38,276 nucleotides of DNA from Enterococcus sp. PF1-24 (lineage in GTDB: Bacteria > Bacillota > Bacilli > Lactobacillales > Enterococcaceae). Under the pieces are notes generated by a model. The model did not search any database. It was not told where the DNA came from and saw only the letters and a list, made by a program, of their open reading frames with translations. Below are positions 7,172 through 16,493 of the stretch, piece after piece (within the stretch, counting starts at the first letter, position 1; each line of letters opens with the position of its first letter). The position numbers and the translations under genes were made by a program. The stretch lies in assembly GCF_029893325.1 (NCBI RefSeq), contig NZ_JARXWL010000027.1, positions 1-38,276 on the forward strand, given 5' to 3'.

Positions 7172-8494
7172 TTATTGTCTGACTGAAACTTTTAAAAGTT
7201 TTTCTATTTGGGGAATCCATTCAATCGAAGGAATCTCTTCAGGTAGTAAAAAGATTTTAGTTTGACTATTGCATTGAGCCGCCAATTTACGCCGACCAAT
7301 GGTTATGACATTCCCCTTAGGGATTTCTGAAGCTTTATAAAAAAACTTTAGATGATATTGCTTGCCAAAAAAGTGTTTTAGCAAATGAGTGGCGGTATTT
7401 TGAATTTCTTTACTAAAGGCACCATCAATAAATATATAGACGGGTCTTTCTAGAGTAACTAAATTCAAAAATTGATTAGCAACTTGTAAAGTAGCTGCCA
7501 GTAAACGTTCACTGCTAAAAGCTGCAAAAACTTGGATTTGTTGTAAATCAGCTACTACAGCTTGCAATTTCTTTCTAACTTTTAATAAGCTAACTAAGCT
7601 AGTTTTTATTTTAGTTAATTCTTCTGGAAAAATAATTGGCATTGCATAGAGTTTCATAGTTTCGATTAACAAACTTTTTTCCAAATAGTTTTTAGGTATT
7701 TTAGCAAGGTCGGGAAAATTTTTATAAAGACTAAAAAGCCATTCGTTAATGAAACTCGGCGTCGGTAATTCAGTAAAATTATAATAAATTTGATTAGTAT
7801 CAGCTAACCGCTCTAAAATATAGGCGTAAAAAGACTCCCGCACACGGTATAACTTGCCATGACTATAATTATAAAAATCACGATTATTACTGATTAACTG
7901 TAAAAGTTCTTTCGGAATATCAAGGCTTCCGCCACAAGCTGTGCGAAACTGAATCAGCTGTTTCACTTGCTGAGTATACCCTACAGTTTCAGCAACGGTA
8001 TTTTGTGGTAATTTTTTAGAATTAAAAAAAGCCGGAAATTCCTCCATAAATAATAAGAGTAACTGGCGGATGCGAAATTCGTCCCCTACAAAAACTAATT
8101 GTTTGGGTTTCAAATAGATATTATAAATTAATAACAACCGATTAATCCGCTCCACTTTACGATAATAAGTTTTATGAGCCAACGTTAGCGGTTGATTTTT
8201 AAAAACACTGGCAATGATTACTAATAAATCCGATTCTGTATAAATTTTTTCAATCGCCCTTTCTGCCAAAAGATAGTTCTCAGTTTTATAACTATTTTTT
8301 CCCGTTAATAGTATTAAACTAGGAAACTCCTCTTGTAAAAAGCGCAATCGCCGTTGAACTGTTTTAGGATCAATCGCTAGTTTTTTAGCCAACTCCCTTG
8401 TAGTAACCTCATCATTTTTGATTAACTCCTTGATAATAATTAACAACTGTTCTTCTGCATGACTTAATAAACTCCCCCAAAATATATCAATCAC
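7172..8494 (-). CDS. Mga-family transcriptional regulator
   Basis: 440 residues. An N-terminal winged HTH covers about 13-65 (LLIIIKELIKNDEVTTRELA, AKKLAIDPKTVQRRLRFLQE). A second Mga-type HTH region at about 75-150 (TYYRKVERINRLLLIYNIYL) is followed by a long PRD/Mga-like helical body and a C-terminal EIIB-like segment (PVYIFIDGAF, LKFFYKASEIPKGNVITIG). This is the build of Mga/AtxA regulators, which often respond to sugar uptake through PTS phosphorylation. The start is uncertain: GTG 8494 follows GGGG directly with poor spacing, and no in-frame ATG lies upstream of the HTH. No adhesin or PTS genes sit beside it, so its targets are not evident. Confidence 0.75.
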   Translation of the reverse strand: MIDIFWGSLLSHAEEQLLIIIKELIKNDEVTTRELAKKLAIDPKTVQRRLRFLQEEFPSLILLTGKNSYKTENYLLAERAIEKIYTESDLLVIIASVFKNQPLTLAHKTYYRKVERINRLLLIYNIYLKPKQLVFVGDEFRIRQLLLLFMEEFPAFFNSKKLPQNTVAETVGYTQQVKQLIQFRTACGGSLDIPKELLQLISNNRDFYNYSHGKLYRVRESFYAYILERLADTNQIYYNFTELPTPSFINEWLFSLYKNFPDLAKIPKNYLEKSLLIETMKLYAMPIIFPEELTKIKTSLVSLLKVRKKLQAVVADLQQIQVFAAFSSERLLAATLQVANQFLNLVTLERPVYIFIDGAFSKEIQNTATHLLKHFFGKQYHLKFFYKASEIPKGNVITIGRRKLAAQCNSQTKIFLLPEEIPSIEWIPQIEKLLKVSVRQ

Positions 8495-8677
8495 CCCGTA
8501 ACTAGATAAAAATAATAAGTAACAAAACCTTCCTTTTTATTATACTGTAAAACTAAGGGGGATTACTTGAAGAAAGGCGCTTTTCTCTTTCAACTTTTTA
8601 TCATAAATTTGCCTTTTTTGATAATTTATTAACAAATGACTAGAGTAATCATTCTCTTTGAAAAGTATTTCCCTTTT

Positions 8678-8733
8678 AAAAACAAATAAATTCTCTAAAA
8701 TCAAACAGTCATAGTCTGATTTCAGAGAATTTA
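8678..8733 (-). terminator. Terminator after copA, possibly bidirectional
   Basis: TAAATTCTCT (plus 8687-8696) pairs with AGAGAATTTA (plus 8724-8733), and the stem continues inward through AAATCA/TGATTT. A T-rich tract follows on the minus strand (ATTTGTTTTT) and another on the plus strand. Confidence 0.75.
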
Positions 8734-8742
8734 TTTTTAGTC

Positions 8743-10926
8743 TTATAATTTTTTGCGATTTAAACTTAAAGAATTTAACAAAACACTAACTGAACTAAAT
8801 GCCATCGCAGCTCCTGCAATAATTGGATTTAAAATACCAAAGACTGCAAAAGGAATCCCAATCGAGTTATAGATAAAAGCCCAGAATAAGTTTTGTTTAA
8901 TCTTATTCAAAGTTAACTGAGATAAACGCAACATTTTTGATAAATAAAGCAAATCGCCATTCATAATCGTTACATCAGCCGTTTCCATCGCAATATCGGT
9001 GCCCGTTCCCATGGCAATACCGATATCTGCTAAAGCTAAAGCTGGCGCATCATTAATGCCATCGCCTACCATCGCAATGGTTTCGCCAGCTGTTTTCAGC
9101 TTAGCAACTTGCGAAGCTTTATCTTCTGGTAAAACTTCTGCCAAAATATGTTTGGGCTGTAAACCGACTTGCTCACCAATATAATTAGCGGCCGCTTGAT
9201 TATCCCCCGTCAACATATAAACCGTAATCCCTTTACTTTGCAACTCTTGAATCGCTGTTTTGGAAGAAGCTTTCACTTGATCAGAAACCGCGATTAGAGC
9301 AATCGCTTGCTTACTATCTGCTAAAAACATCGCGGTTTTCCCTTGTGATTGCAAGGTTTGATATTCAGTCAAATAATTAGCAACGGAAATATTGTTGGCG
9401 ACTAAAAGCGCCTCAGCTCCAATCAAATAAGTTTCCCCAGCAACTTTACCAGTTACTCCTCTACCAACAATCGCTGCAAAATCAGCAACTTCAATGGTTT
9501 CAGTGACTGCTTGCTGTTGACCATAAGCCACAATTGCTTTGGCTAAGGGATGCTCTGATTGTTTTTCCAATGCCATAAAAATTGCTAAGGCACTTTCATC
9601 ACCGAAATAATCAGTGACAACGGGCTTGCCTTCTGTGATTGTGCCAGTTTTATCTAAAATAATACTGCTAATATGAGCGGCACCTTCTAAGGCTTGACCG
9701 CCTTTAATCAAAATTCCTTGTTTAGCACCTAAACCAGTCCCCACCATAATCGCTGTTGGCGTCGCTAAGCCTAACGCACAAGGACAAGCGATAACCAGTA
9801 CCGAAACACAATGAATCAGGGCGGTTTCCCAATCTTTAGTGATTAAACCGGTGGCAATCAAAGTCACTAAAGCAATCCCTAAAACAGTAGGTACAAAAAT
9901 CGCTGAAATTTTATCTGCAATTTGTTGAATCGGCGCTTTACTGCCTTGGGCTTCTTCTACCATACGAATAATTTGCGCTAAAACACTGCCTTCACCAATT
10001 TTTGTCGCTTCAATCGTTAAACTACCATTGGTATTAATCGTACCGCCAAAAACAGCGTCCTTGATTTGTTTTTCAACCGGTAAACTTTCGCCGGTTAACA
10101 TACTTTCATCAACAGCTGATTGGCCTTTAATCACTTGACCATCTACCGGAATTTGTTCTCCAGGCCGCACTAAAATCGCTTCACCTACGGCTACTTCATT
10201 AATCGGAACTGAAATTTCCTGCCCATCGCGTAAAACAGTAGCAACTTTCGCTTGCAAAGCCATCAATTGTTTAATCGCGTTACTAGTTTTATTTTTAGCC
10301 GCTTGCTCTAAATACTTACCTAATAAGATTAAAGTAATAATCATGGCACTACTTTCAAAATATAAAGAATCGTGATTATCACTAAAAAAACCATTATAAA
10401 TACTTAGTAAATAAGCCGCGCTGGTCCCCATCGCCACCAAAACATCCATATTTGGTGCTTTAGTTTTAATGGCATGAAAAGCACCTTTATAATAGCGGGC
10501 GCCAATCCAAAATTGCACTGGTGTCGCTAAAACAAATTGCGTGATAGGTTTGTGAAAGAACATCACCCACTCAGCATGGCTACCTAACAACATCGCAATC
10601 ATGGCAATCATCAAAGGTGCCGTTAGCAAGCCACTTATGATTAAATCACGTTTCATTTTAGCTACATAAGCTTGTTTTTCAGCGGCGATTTGTTTTTTAT
10701 GCGCTTCATCGTATAAAATCGCTCCGTAACCAATATTTTCAACTAAATGAATAATTTTTTCATTATTTAAAGTTTCATCAAATTGCACTGTGGCTTTTTC
10801 CGTTGCCAAATTGACGGTGGCTTGTTGAACGCCGGGTGTCGCTTTTAATTCTTTTTCCACACGGGCAGAACAGTTGGCACAAGTCATCCCCGTAATGACA
10901 AAAGTTTCAACATTATTAGTGGCCAT
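8743..10926 (-). CDS. copA: Copper-translocating P1B-type ATPase
   Basis: 727 residues, the same length as E. hirae CopA. One heavy-metal-binding domain carries the GMTCANC site (C16, C19). The ATPase core shows TGES (278-281), the metal-channel CPC (381-383) in [11 protein letters not shown], phosphorylation Asp in DKTGT (425-429), SEHP (457-460) and GDGINDAPA. In E. hirae CopA mainly handles copper supply, whereas many homologues export Cu+, so direction is not certain. The ATG lies one base after the copZ stop, with GAGGT inside the end of copZ, so translation is probably coupled. No copB follows; the operon ends at the hairpin 8678-8733. Confidence 0.96.
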   Translation of the reverse strand: MATNNVETFVITGMTCANCSARVEKELKATPGVQQATVNLATEKATVQFDETLNNEKIIHLVENIGYGAILYDEAHKKQIAAEKQAYVAKMKRDLIISGLLTAPLMIAMIAMLLGSHAEWVMFFHKPITQFVLATPVQFWIGARYYKGAFHAIKTKAPNMDVLVAMGTSAAYLLSIYNGFFSDNHDSLYFESSAMIITLILLGKYLEQAAKNKTSNAIKQLMALQAKVATVLRDGQEISVPINEVAVGEAILVRPGEQIPVDGQVIKGQSAVDESMLTGESLPVEKQIKDAVFGGTINTNGSLTIEATKIGEGSVLAQIIRMVEEAQGSKAPIQQIADKISAIFVPTVLGIALVTLIATGLITKDWETALIHCVSVLVIACPCALGLATPTAIMVGTGLGAKQGILIKGGQALEGAAHISSIILDKTGTITEGKPVVTDYFGDESALAIFMALEKQSEHPLAKAIVAYGQQQAVTETIEVADFAAIVGRGVTGKVAGETYLIGAEALLVANNISVANYLTEYQTLQSQGKTAMFLADSKQAIALIAVSDQVKASSKTAIQELQSKGITVYMLTGDNQAAANYIGEQVGLQPKHILAEVLPEDKASQVAKLKTAGETIAMVGDGINDAPALALADIGIAMGTGTDIAMETADVTIMNGDLLYLSKMLRLSQLTLNKIKQNLFWAFIYNSIGIPFAVFGILNPIIAGAAMAFSSVSVLLNSLSLNRKKL

Positions 10927-10927
10927 T

Positions 10928-11137
10928 TTACATTACCTCGGCGGTAAATCCTGTTTCAGTAATTTTTTCAGCAATTTGCTGTGGAGTTACTTGTGATTCA
11001 TCAAATTTAACCACGCCGTTTTCCTTTTTCAAATTGATTTTTACTTTTTGAATTCCTGCTAAACTTTTAATACCCTCTTCAACACGAGCTACGCAATGTT
11101 GGCAGCTCATGCCTTTAATTGAAAATGTTTGTTTCAT
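10928..11137 (-). CDS. copZ: Copper chaperone CopZ
   Basis: 69 residues with one HMA domain: metal site GMSCQHC (about residues 9-15) and the beta-alpha-beta core ending [11 protein letters not shown]. It carries Cu+ in the cytoplasm and passes it to the CopY repressor and, in E. hirae, interacts with CopA. The ATG at 11137 gives exactly the E. hirae CopZ length and the typical MKQ start. A GTG nine bases upstream (11146) is an alternative. The ribosome site is weak (GAAAG), which suggests coupling to copY 27 bp upstream. It sits in copY-copZ-copA order. Confidence 0.93.
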   Translation of the reverse strand: MKQTFSIKGMSCQHCVARVEEGIKSLAGIQKVKINLKKENGVVKFDESQVTPQQIAEKITETGFTAEVM

Positions 11138-11164
11138 CTTAATCACACGCTTTCTATTTTTATT

Positions 11165-11608
11165 TTATTCTTGGTGGTGGGAACATTGACATTGCCCGGG
11201 GATACAGTTGCAAGTAATTTCACTAACCGGCTGTTTTCCCTCTACTTTTTGTTTAATTAAGTTTAGGTCGGTTGCGGTTAAATCCGCTTGCTCCACTAAT
11301 TCAGCAATAGTCTGACCAATTTGTTTTGCACAAATATGAGAAAATAAGCTTTCTGTGGCACTTTTTACAGTATCCTTTTCAGAAACTAACGGACGATAAA
11401 TGAAGCGTTTGCCCGCTTGTTCGGTAGCTAAAACATCTTTTTTAACTAAGCGACCTAATAAAGTTTTCACAGTGGCGGGTTTCCACTCTTTCGAATCGGA
11501 TAAAATGCCAACAATTTGTTGCGCAGTCGCTTCTTGCAACGTCCAAATCACTCGCATAATTTCCCACTCTGAATCACTAATTTTCAACGGCTCTTTAACT
11601 TCAGCCAT
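11165..11608 (-). CDS. copY: Copper-responsive repressor CopY
   Basis: 147 residues of the BlaI/MecI/CopY family. The N-terminal winged helix spans about 10-75 ([13 protein letters not shown], then [16 protein letters not shown]). The C-terminal metal site is C133-N-C135-x4-C140-Q-C142 ([10 protein letters not shown]), the CxCx4CxC motif that holds Zn as repressor and Cu when released. It is first gene of copYZA and probably controls its own promoter through the two boxes at 11643-11682. AGGTGG lies 8-9 bp before the ATG. Confidence 0.95.
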   Translation of the reverse strand: MAEVKEPLKISDSEWEIMRVIWTLQEATAQQIVGILSDSKEWKPATVKTLLGRLVKKDVLATEQAGKRFIYRPLVSEKDTVKSATESLFSHICAKQIGQTIAELVEQADLTATDLNLIKQKVEGKQPVSEITCNCIPGQCQCSHHQE

Positions 11609-11642
11609 AAGCTCCCCACCTTTCTAATTAAAAAATTGCGAC

Positions 11643-11694
11643 TACAAATGTAATCATTCAACAAGTATAGTTTACAACTGTAATCAGTTGTTGT
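11643..11694 (-). promoter_or_regulatory. copYZA promoter with two CopY boxes
   Basis: Two copies of the CopY operator TACAnnTGTA are present: TACAAATGTA (11643-11652) and TACAACTGTA (11673-11682). Both are followed by ATC on the plus strand and they are 30 bp apart, as in the paired cop boxes of E. hirae. A minus-strand -35 TTGACA is followed 17 bp later by TAAACT, so the upstream box overlaps the promoter core and the other lies just downstream, before copY. Confidence 0.88.
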
Positions 11695-11744
11695 CAAGAA
11701 AAAAAGCGCAACAAGCTGATTAGCTTCCCAGTGAAGCTAGCTTA

Positions 11745-11773
11745 AGAAAAAAACAGCAGAATTTTCTGCTGTT
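11745..11773 (-). terminator. Terminator after the CadA-type ATPase gene
   Basis: AACAGCAGA pairs with TTCTGCTGTT around a very short loop, with a T-run on the minus strand and TTTTC on the plus strand. A weaker AAGCT/AGCTT hairpin lies just beyond at 11713-11742. Confidence 0.85.
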
Positions 11774-11787
11774 TTCTTCATTCCTAT

Positions 11788-13971
11788 TTATTCTTTAATC
11801 TTCAAAGCGCGCATCGCATTTAAAACTGCTAAGACCGTTACGCCGACATCGGCTAAAACTGCGGCTTTCATTGAAGCTAAACCAATCGCACCTAGTATTA
11901 AAACAAAGACTTTTATGCCGATTGAAAAGATAATATTTTGTCTAACAATGCTTAGGGTTTTGCGAGCAACTTTAATTGCTTTAACAATTAAAGAAGGTCG
12001 GTCGTTCATAATCACTACATCAGCGGCTTCAATCGCCGCATCGCTACCTAAGCCCCCCATCGCAATGCCGATATCTGCTCTGGCTAAAACGGGGGCATCA
12101 TTCATACCATCTCCCACAAAGGCTGTTTTTTCAGCGGTTGCCATGATTTTTTCTAAATGCTCTACTTTATCAGCTGGTAGTAATTCAGCATGCACTTCAG
12201 AGACACCAACTTTTTCAGCAATCGCTTCTGCAATTTGTTGATTATCTCCTGTTAACATCACCGTTTTCTTCACACCAACTGTTTTTAAAGCTTGCATGGT
12301 AGCAACAGCATCGGCTTTCAACTCGTCAGCAATCACCAAATGCCCTGCAAACTTTTGATTGATTGCTAAATAAATAATTGTGCCGATTTCATTAACTAGT
12401 GGTGCTTTAATGTTTAGTTTTTCCATTAATTTGTAATTACCAACCGCTACTTGAGTGCCGTCAATTTCAGCAGTAATCCCAAAACCAGCAATTTCTTGTA
12501 AATTTACCACAGGTGCTAGCGTTCCTTGATAAGCATCCATAATTGACCGGGCAATTGGGTGGCTGGAAACTTGTTCGGCACTAGCTGCCAAATGTAGAAA
12601 TTCTGTTTGCGTCAAACTTTCATCTGCCAAAACAATTTGTTGTACTTCAAAAACGCCTTTCGTTAACGTTCCTGTTTTATCAAAAACCACCGTATCCACA
12701 TGAGCTAACAACTCTAAATAGTTACTGCCTTTGATTAACACCCCTAATTTACTAGCGCCACCGATGCCACCAAAGAAAGTTAACGGCACCGAAACCACTA
12801 AAGCACAGGGACAACTAATCATCAAGAAAGTTAACGCCCGATAAATCCATTCTTGCCAATCTTGTTGAAAGAACAAGGGTGGAATAATCGCTAATAAAGC
12901 CGCTAAGCCCACAACCGTTGGCGTATAAATTCGTGAAAATTTAGTAATAAAGTTTTCAGAAGGAGCTTTTTTACTACTGGCATTTTCCACAAGGTCTAAA
13001 ATGCGACTTACTGTAGAGTTTTCAGCAGTTGTTAAGACTTTAACTGTTAATAAACCATCTTTATTAATAGTGCCACTTAATATTTCTGAATTTACAACTA
13101 CTTTTTGCGGAATAGATTCACCGGTTAAAGCAGAAGTATCTAATAAACCTTGGCCACTCACTACAACGCCATCTAACGGTACTCTTTCCCCAGGTTTCAC
13201 TAAAATTAAATCATTCACCGCCACGGCTTCAGGTGAAACTTGTTGCTCTTTGCCATCAACTAACAAATTAGCATATTCCGGGCGAATCGCTAACAAACTA
13301 CTAATTGATTTTCGTGATTGACCGACAGCGTATCCTTGGAAAAATTCACCAATTTGATAAAACAGCATAACCGCTACCGCTTCAAAATATTCTCCTAACA
13401 ACATGGCGCCAATCGTGGCAATCGTCATTAAGAAACTTTCATCAAAAATTTCCCCGTGGAATATATTGGTAAAAGCTTTTTTCAGAACATCGCCACCAAT
13501 AAATAGATAAACCGCTACATAAAGCACCAAATGTACCATCGGATTTAATTTAACTAAAAATAGCAAAAGCAATACAGCAACGGTTGCAAAAATTCTGATT
13601 AACATTGATTTATTTTGACTGTCATCATGAACATGTTGATGGCCGGCTTCTTCTTGCGGATGCTCGTGATTATGTTCATGATGATGACCCTCGCAAGCTT
13701 CATGATTATGTTGATGACTGGAAGCGACACTTGCTTGCTTCCCTTTTCGCCAATCTAAAACTTCAACATCTGGTTCTAAATCACGAATAACTTTTTTCGC
13801 TTTAGTTTCAACTGCCGCCATTTCTTCAGCGTTTTGACAAGCAATAATCATTTTCGTCTGTAAAAAATCAACATTTACTTGCTTAACCCCTTCAATCTTG
13901 CTAACAGCTTTTTCTATTTTTAAAGCACAATTGCCGCAGTCCAAACCTTTTAGCTGATAAACTTTTTCCAT
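11788..13971 (-). CDS. Zn/Cd/Pb-type P1B ATPase (CadA/ZntA-like)
   Basis: 727 residues. An N-terminal HMA domain has GLDCGNC (C12, C15). A His-rich linker at about 86-115 (HQHNHEACEGHHHEHNHEH) and about seven or eight membrane helices follow. Core motifs are TGES (283-286), CPC (387-389) in SCPCALVVSVPL, DKTGT (431-435), SSHPIA and GDGMNDAPVLA. CPC followed by ALV-x-S-x-P and the DCxxC domain point to divalent soft-metal export (Zn, Cd, Pb) rather than copper. GGAGG is 8 bp before the ATG. It is transcribed alone from the promoter at 14058-14087, whose operators suggest ArsR/CadC control, though no such regulator lies nearby. Confidence 0.9.
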   Translation of the reverse strand: MEKVYQLKGLDCGNCALKIEKAVSKIEGVKQVNVDFLQTKMIIACQNAEEMAAVETKAKKVIRDLEPDVEVLDWRKGKQASVASSHQHNHEACEGHHHEHNHEHPQEEAGHQHVHDDSQNKSMLIRIFATVAVLLLLFLVKLNPMVHLVLYVAVYLFIGGDVLKKAFTNIFHGEIFDESFLMTIATIGAMLLGEYFEAVAVMLFYQIGEFFQGYAVGQSRKSISSLLAIRPEYANLLVDGKEQQVSPEAVAVNDLILVKPGERVPLDGVVVSGQGLLDTSALTGESIPQKVVVNSEILSGTINKDGLLTVKVLTTAENSTVSRILDLVENASSKKAPSENFITKFSRIYTPTVVGLAALLAIIPPLFFQQDWQEWIYRALTFLMISCPCALVVSVPLTFFGGIGGASKLGVLIKGSNYLELLAHVDTVVFDKTGTLTKGVFEVQQIVLADESLTQTEFLHLAASAEQVSSHPIARSIMDAYQGTLAPVVNLQEIAGFGITAEIDGTQVAVGNYKLMEKLNIKAPLVNEIGTIIYLAINQKFAGHLVIADELKADAVATMQALKTVGVKKTVMLTGDNQQIAEAIAEKVGVSEVHAELLPADKVEHLEKIMATAEKTAFVGDGMNDAPVLARADIGIAMGGLGSDAAIEAADVVIMNDRPSLIVKAIKVARKTLSIVRQNIIFSIGIKVFVLILGAIGLASMKAAVLADVGVTVLAVLNAMRALKIKE

Positions 13972-14035
13972 CTCTATCCCTCCAGTTTCCGTTAGCTTTT
14001 ATTATTATTCTTTAATAGAAATAAAGTTAATTTAT

Positions 14036-14087
14036 ATATGAACTTATTTTCATATTTATTATACATGAACAAGATTTCATGTGTCAA
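14036..14087 (-). promoter_or_regulatory. CadA-type ATPase promoter with two TGAA-N6-TTCA operators
   Basis: Minus strand -35 TTGACA (plus 14082-14087), 18-bp spacer, consensus -10 TATAAT (plus 14058-14063). Two perfect 7-6-7 inverted repeats lie on it: ATATGAA-N6-TTCATAT (14036-14055), covering the likely start site, and ACATGAA-N6-TTCATGT (14063-14082), filling the spacer. Their centres are 27 bp apart. TGAA-N6-TTCA dyads are typical of ArsR/SmtB-family metal sensors such as CadC and CzrA, which would block RNA polymerase here. Confidence 0.75.
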
Positions 14088-14130
14088 CAAAAAAATAAAG
14101 TAACTAACGAAATTTGTTAGTTACTTTATT
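14087..14130 (-). terminator. Terminator of the 14143-20729 surface locus
   Basis: A 15-bp stem AATAAAGTAACTAAC (plus 14094-14108) pairs with GTTAGTTACTTTATT (plus 14116-14130). On the minus strand a run of T follows. It lies 12 bp beyond the last lipoprotein stop and abuts the -35 box of the next promoter. Confidence 0.88.
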
Positions 14131-14142
14131 AAGGTAGACATT

Positions 14143-14901
14143 TTAGTTAAAGACTACGTTATTATCATCTAAGCAGCTTCCGCCAGTATTACCTTCTGGT
14201 ACTGGAGCTGGCTCAGGGGTAGGTTCTGGCTCTGGTGTTGGCTCAGGGATAGGTTCTTGAGCCACATCGCCGCCATCTTGATATTCTTCAGCTGGTGTTT
14301 CAACTTGATACGCTTCATCAATATACTCAGTTGCTGGTTGTTCGTTTGCTAAACCATTAGTTGCTTGTGGTTCAGTTGAACCTTTGGCTGCTAATTCTTG
14401 TTCTTTAGTTTCAACTTGATTGCCAATGATATCTTGGTATTTCAAGAATAAAATGCCATCTTTGGCACTTTTATGCAATTCAACAACTTCTTGATTTTTC
14501 ATATTAGCAAAATCAAAATCATTTAGTTCCATAACAGTCCCGTTGTCAAAAGTAATTTGCAACATATAACGGACATCTTCCGTTGGATTTTCAGGTGTGT
14601 AGTAAAATTTAACTGTTTCATTTTTTTCAATCAATTGATTTTCCGCTACCATATTAGCAGGGAAATCAGCTTGCTCTTGGGTTTTAACCGTAATTCCTTC
14701 AATCTTTTGATTGGTTTGATTGTTTAATAAAATTTCAAAAGCTGATTGAGAAATCGTTCCAACGATTTTCGTTTCTTCTGTTGAAGAAGCTACTGTTGAT
14801 GAGATGCTAGTTGAAGCTTGAGTAGTTGTTTCTTTTTTACCACAAGCTGCTAAAGTTGTTACACAGGTTGCTAAAATCATTAATTTTCCTAATTTTTTCA
14901 T
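14143..14901 (-). CDS. Lipoprotein with paralogous beta-rich module and Pro/Glu-rich tail
   Basis: 252 residues, not a family I can name. A lipoprotein signal ends in TLAAC (C20), followed by a Ser/Thr-rich linker (about 25-45). A module at about 52-170 starts FEILLNNQTNQKIEGITV and includes NMVAENQ and KFYYTPEN. The same series appears in the lipoprotein at 18007-18618 (LILNNKTTKDIQGVAV, NLMAEGN, VFYFSPET), so the two are paralogues. The C-terminus adds a PEPTPEPEPTPEPAPVPEG tail and ends with a lone Cys (GGSCLDDN). GGAGG lies 6 bp before ATG 14901; the longer frame starts at a TTG without a site. It lies 15 bp after the DHHW gene and is probably cotranscribed. It may be an accessory of the surface-acylation genes, by inference. 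Confidence 0.75.
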   Translation of the reverse strand: MKKLGKLMILATCVTTLAACGKKETTTQASTSISSTVASSTEETKIVGTISQSAFEILLNNQTNQKIEGITVKTQEQADFPANMVAENQLIEKNETVKFYYTPENPTEDVRYMLQITFDNGTVMELNDFDFANMKNQEVVELHKSAKDGILFLKYQDIIGNQVETKEQELAAKGSTEPQATNGLANEQPATEYIDEAYQVETPAEEYQDGGDVAQEPIPEPTPEPEPTPEPAPVPEGNTGGSCLDDNNVVFN

Positions 14902-14916
14902 CTTATCCTCCAATAT

Positions 14917-16332
14917 TTAATCCGCTACGGAAATTTCATTTATGTTGAAATCCTGCGCTTGAATAATTGCTGATTTTTCATCAGTCACCGTTATTACATT
15001 AATATGAAAATCGCTTGTAGTCAAGTAAGAATTTGGTAAATATAGCTGATAACCGCTATCTCCAGCCGTTTCTGTTTCGACATAAAAAGTTTCAAAACAA
15101 GCTTGATTACCATTAGCATCTCGCAAAACTAAATAAATTTTTGTTTGTTCTTCCAAGTATTCATCACTGATTGTGCCACTGAAAAAATAGCTATCAAAAG
15201 CTTGATTTTTTTCAACCGTTAAAGTTGTATCCGTCGTAATTTGCGGACCAGTTCTGATTTCTGAATAAGTCGCTGGCACAACTGGAATTTCAACTAAAAG
15301 CTGTGGCAACGTTCGCTCAGCTCTTTCAACAATCACATGGGTTGGCTGCAACCTCGTCACTTGATTCAAATCATAAGGCACATAACGCGTATAAAAACTT
15401 GATTGAAATTCATTAGCTAAAAACGGTAGCAATTGCTCCCCAAAAGAATCACGATACATTAATAAACGATTATTTTTATCCCCACGATAAGTTTCAATCC
15501 AATTATCCATGTTATCAGTAAAGTCACTTAAAACTTGATATTCGTATGGATAACTGCGCCATTCTTCAGGCTGCGGATCTTTCGGATAACGCATTTCATC
15601 AATATCACCAACATGCGTGTTAGCCGTTTGAAAAGGAACGTTGACATAAGACTCATAAGGCAGTTGTAGGCTTTTCATAATTTCTTGGTAGCCAGCCAAC
15701 GCACCGGTCACATTCCAATGAGTATCTCTAGCAAAATAAAGGGTTTCGGGAGAATTTTTAAAAGTTTCCGTTAAATCTAAATATTTTACGCCTTCTTGAT
15801 TAAGGAAATCCCGCAAGCGCAAATAATTGGACGTTTCTGCTTGCAAATAACGGTCAGGCATATTTTCGCTATAAACACTATTTTTATTAGGTGGCGAAAC
15901 GAAAAGGAACTGACTCCCTTGACTTTCCGCATAATCTTGCATCAACTTAATATTTCTAGCAATCATGAATAACTGGCGATTCGTTAAGCTATTTTTCCCT
16001 AAATAGTCATTTAATGAGCCATTAAAGTATAGCCAATCATTTTCACCAACAATTACCCGGCTGTTAACATCGCTCCCTAAAAGCGGGCTGCGCAAGCGAT
16101 TATTCGCCGTAACTAAATTTTCACGAAAAGCAAAATGCTCTTCAAAATAAGTCCCCATTTCTGAGAAAAAAGCCACATTTACTTGCTGGTCTTTCATGAT
16201 TTTAGGAAAAGTACTTAATTCTTTTTTTTCAGCGGTTTCATTGGTTGCCCAAAAACTCATGCCTGCAAAAGGAATCAATAAAATTGCAAAAGCTGCAACA
16301 ATATAAAGATACAATGAAATTTTTTTCTTCAC
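14917..16332 (-). CDS. AlgJ/AlgX-like SGNH O-acyltransferase partner (DHHW family)
   Basis: 471 residues. An N-terminal signal anchor at about 5-27 is followed by an extracellular SGNH-hydrolase-like domain. Conserved features are WLYFNGSLNDYLG, FLFVSPPNKNSVY, the catalytic Asp-x-His in ARDTHWN (about D203, H205) and the nucleophile Ser in YRDSFGEQLLPF (about S296), as in AlgJ/AlgX/DHHW proteins that take acyl groups from an MBOAT partner and put them on a glycan outside the cell. The C-terminal 120 residues look like an additional beta domain. The start is GTG 16332, 11 bp after AGGAG; GTG 16344 sits on that site. The partner MBOAT gene lies just upstream, separated by one copy of the intergenic repeat family. 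Confidence 0.82.
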   Translation of the reverse strand: MKKKISLYLYIVAAFAILLIPFAGMSFWATNETAEKKELSTFPKIMKDQQVNVAFFSEMGTYFEEHFAFRENLVTANNRLRSPLLGSDVNSRVIVGENDWLYFNGSLNDYLGKNSLTNRQLFMIARNIKLMQDYAESQGSQFLFVSPPNKNSVYSENMPDRYLQAETSNYLRLRDFLNQEGVKYLDLTETFKNSPETLYFARDTHWNVTGALAGYQEIMKSLQLPYESYVNVPFQTANTHVGDIDEMRYPKDPQPEEWRSYPYEYQVLSDFTDNMDNWIETYRGDKNNRLLMYRDSFGEQLLPFLANEFQSSFYTRYVPYDLNQVTRLQPTHVIVERAERTLPQLLVEIPVVPATYSEIRTGPQITTDTTLTVEKNQAFDSYFFSGTISDEYLEEQTKIYLVLRDANGNQACFETFYVETETAGDSGYQLYLPNSYLTTSDFHINVITVTDEKSAIIQAQDFNINEISVAD

Positions 16333-16370
16333 TAAACAACACACTCCTATCTGCTGTGGCTAATCTATTT

Positions 16371-16490
16371 GTCTGATAAAACAAGTGAACGCTCTTCGAT
16401 AAAATGATAACTAAATTCTTGGCTGTAGAACGCCACTATAATTTACTTATGCATTTTACTCGTGATCTGACCAAACTTGTTCTGCTTTTA
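16371..16490 (-). repeat. Palindromic intergenic repeat, copy A (single unit, minus orientation)
   Basis: Read on the minus strand it starts four bases after the MBOAT stop with AAAAGCAGAACAAGT and ends ACTTGTTTTATCAGACA. Arms AACAAGT/ACTTGTT (plus 16475-16481 with 16380-16386), TAAAATG/CATTTTA and TGGC/GCCA fold into one long hairpin like that of the arrays at 21679, 30937 and 35157. The outer arm sequence differs from those copies but still pairs. It lies inside the surface operon between the MBOAT and DHHW genes, so it would be transcribed. Confidence 0.75.
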
Positions 16491-16493
16491 TGT

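Noticed and set aside
8539-8544. TATAAT as the promoter of the Mga-like regulator
   Set aside because: The -10 is good but there is no -35 at a usual distance and no extended TGn, and the gene's own start is uncertain; left out of the feature list.
11915-12241. Long plus-strand open frames opposite copA, the CadA-type ATPase and other genes
   Set aside because: They are antisense shadows of well-supported genes, with no ribosome sites and low-complexity, Ser/Thr-rich products.
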